Shown piece by piece: positions 4,910 to 5,320 of a DNA stretch of 5,320 nucleotides. The translations under genes were made by a program, and so were the position numbers. The notes beneath the pieces were generated by a model, which made no database searches, had not been told where the DNA came from, and worked only from the letters and a program-made list of their open reading frames with translations. Source of the DNA: an uncultured Gemmatimonadales bacterium (GTDB taxonomy: Bacteria; Gemmatimonadota; Gemmatimonadetes; JACCXV01; JAHWKZ01); contig CAMYLR010000030.1 in assembly GCA_947259315.1 (NCBI GenBank), forward strand, positions 1 through 5,320. The letters are read 5' to 3'. Positions within the stretch are counted from its first letter, which is position 1; each line of letters begins with the position of its first letter.

Positions 4910-5320
4910 ATGCACTCGCGTCTTTCGACTTTGCTCTTGGGCTTTTTCTTGGCACTGCCAGTCGGACTGGTGGCGCAAGTATCCACCGACCAATTGGGCG
5001 AGGTGAGCTTCGAAACCTCGTGCGCGGACGACGTGGGGGCCGATTTCAACCGCGCGGTGGCGCTACTCCACTCGTTCGAGTTCGAAGAGTCGCGTGGCGT
5101 GTTCTCTTCGATCGCTGAACGTGACGAAACGTGCGCCATGGCCCACTGGGGCGTGGCGATGACGTACTACCATCCGCTCTGGGCCCCGCCGAGTGAGAGC
5201 GACCTCGAAATGGGGAGTGCCGCAGCCACGAAGGCTCAAGACCTGTCCGCCACCGATCGGGAGGGAGCCTACATCGAGGCGATCGCAGCCTTCTATCGTG
5301 ATTACGAGACGCTCGATCAC
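4910..5320 (+). CDS. Exported tetratricopeptide-repeat protein, N-terminal part (cut by window edge)
   Basis: From ATG 4910 there are 137 codons with no stop before the window ends. Residues 1-22 form a signal peptide (MHSRLS, Leu/Phe core, likely cleavage before Gln23). The mature part begins with a TPR-like helix pair: FNRAVALLHSFEFEESRGVF (46-65), then CAMAHWGVAMTYYHPLW (75-91). This is followed by PPSESDLEMG and the ATDREGAYIEAIAAFYRDY segment (114-132). I recognise this series from a family of exported TPR proteins annotated without a specific function. They are usually several hundred residues long with more repeats, so most of this gene lies outside. Cys39 and Cys75 might form a disulphide in the periplasm (inference). 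The role is probably protein-protein binding in the envelope. It diverges from the permease gene across 140 bp. Confidence 0.88.
   Translation, partial: MHSRLSTLLLGFFLALPVGLVAQVSTDQLGEVSFETSCADDVGADFNRAVALLHSFEFEESRGVFSSIAERDETCAMAHWGVAMTYYHPLWAPPSESDLEMGSAAATKAQDLSATDREGAYIEAIAAFYRDYETLDH

Overview
This 5.3 kb stretch looks like chromosomal DNA of a moderately GC-rich Gram-negative-type bacterium. Several products start with Sec-type signal peptides or membrane anchors, Shine-Dalgarno sites are clear, and the families present (exported methyltransferase-like protein, exported NTF2-like protein, exported TPR protein) are ones I associate with Acidobacteriota, Gemmatimonadota and former Deltaproteobacteria. 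No phylogenetic marker is present, so the phylum stays open. I see no tRNA, rRNA, insertion sequence or CRISPR array.

Layout. (1) Positions 1-305, minus strand: the N-terminal part of an unrecognised membrane-anchored protein. Its leader (about 345-462, minus strand) carries the hallmark core of a class I cyclic-di-GMP (GEMM) riboswitch, the clearest regulatory RNA in the window. (2) 306-609: divergent intergenic region holding that riboswitch and a plus-strand promoter. (3) 610-1353, plus: exported methyltransferase-like protein. (4) 1365-1910, minus: exported NTF2/SnoaL-like protein, convergent with the preceding gene. (5) 2003-2916, plus: a tightly coupled pair, a four-helix membrane protein followed by an SRPBCC-domain protein that appears to start at CTG within a CTGA overlap. 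(6) 2917-3175: intergenic promoter and a 33-codon gene for a single-pass small membrane protein. (7) 3194-about 3433, minus: C-terminal remnant of a GNAT acetyltransferase. (8) 3450-4769, minus: complete APC-superfamily amino acid permease with a perfect inverted repeat over its start codon. (9) 4910-end, plus: N-terminal part of an exported TPR protein.

No single pathway links these genes. They read as independent one- or two-gene units, mostly directed to the membrane or periplasm. The points that most deserve follow-up are the c-di-GMP riboswitch with an unusual 3' half and an unknown target; two promoters (518-546 and 2999-3027) whose 17-bp spacers share 13 of 17 bases, including CGCAATTG; the small membrane protein driven by the second of these; the CTG start; and the operator-like inverted repeat at the permease start. 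I see no defence or mobile system here.
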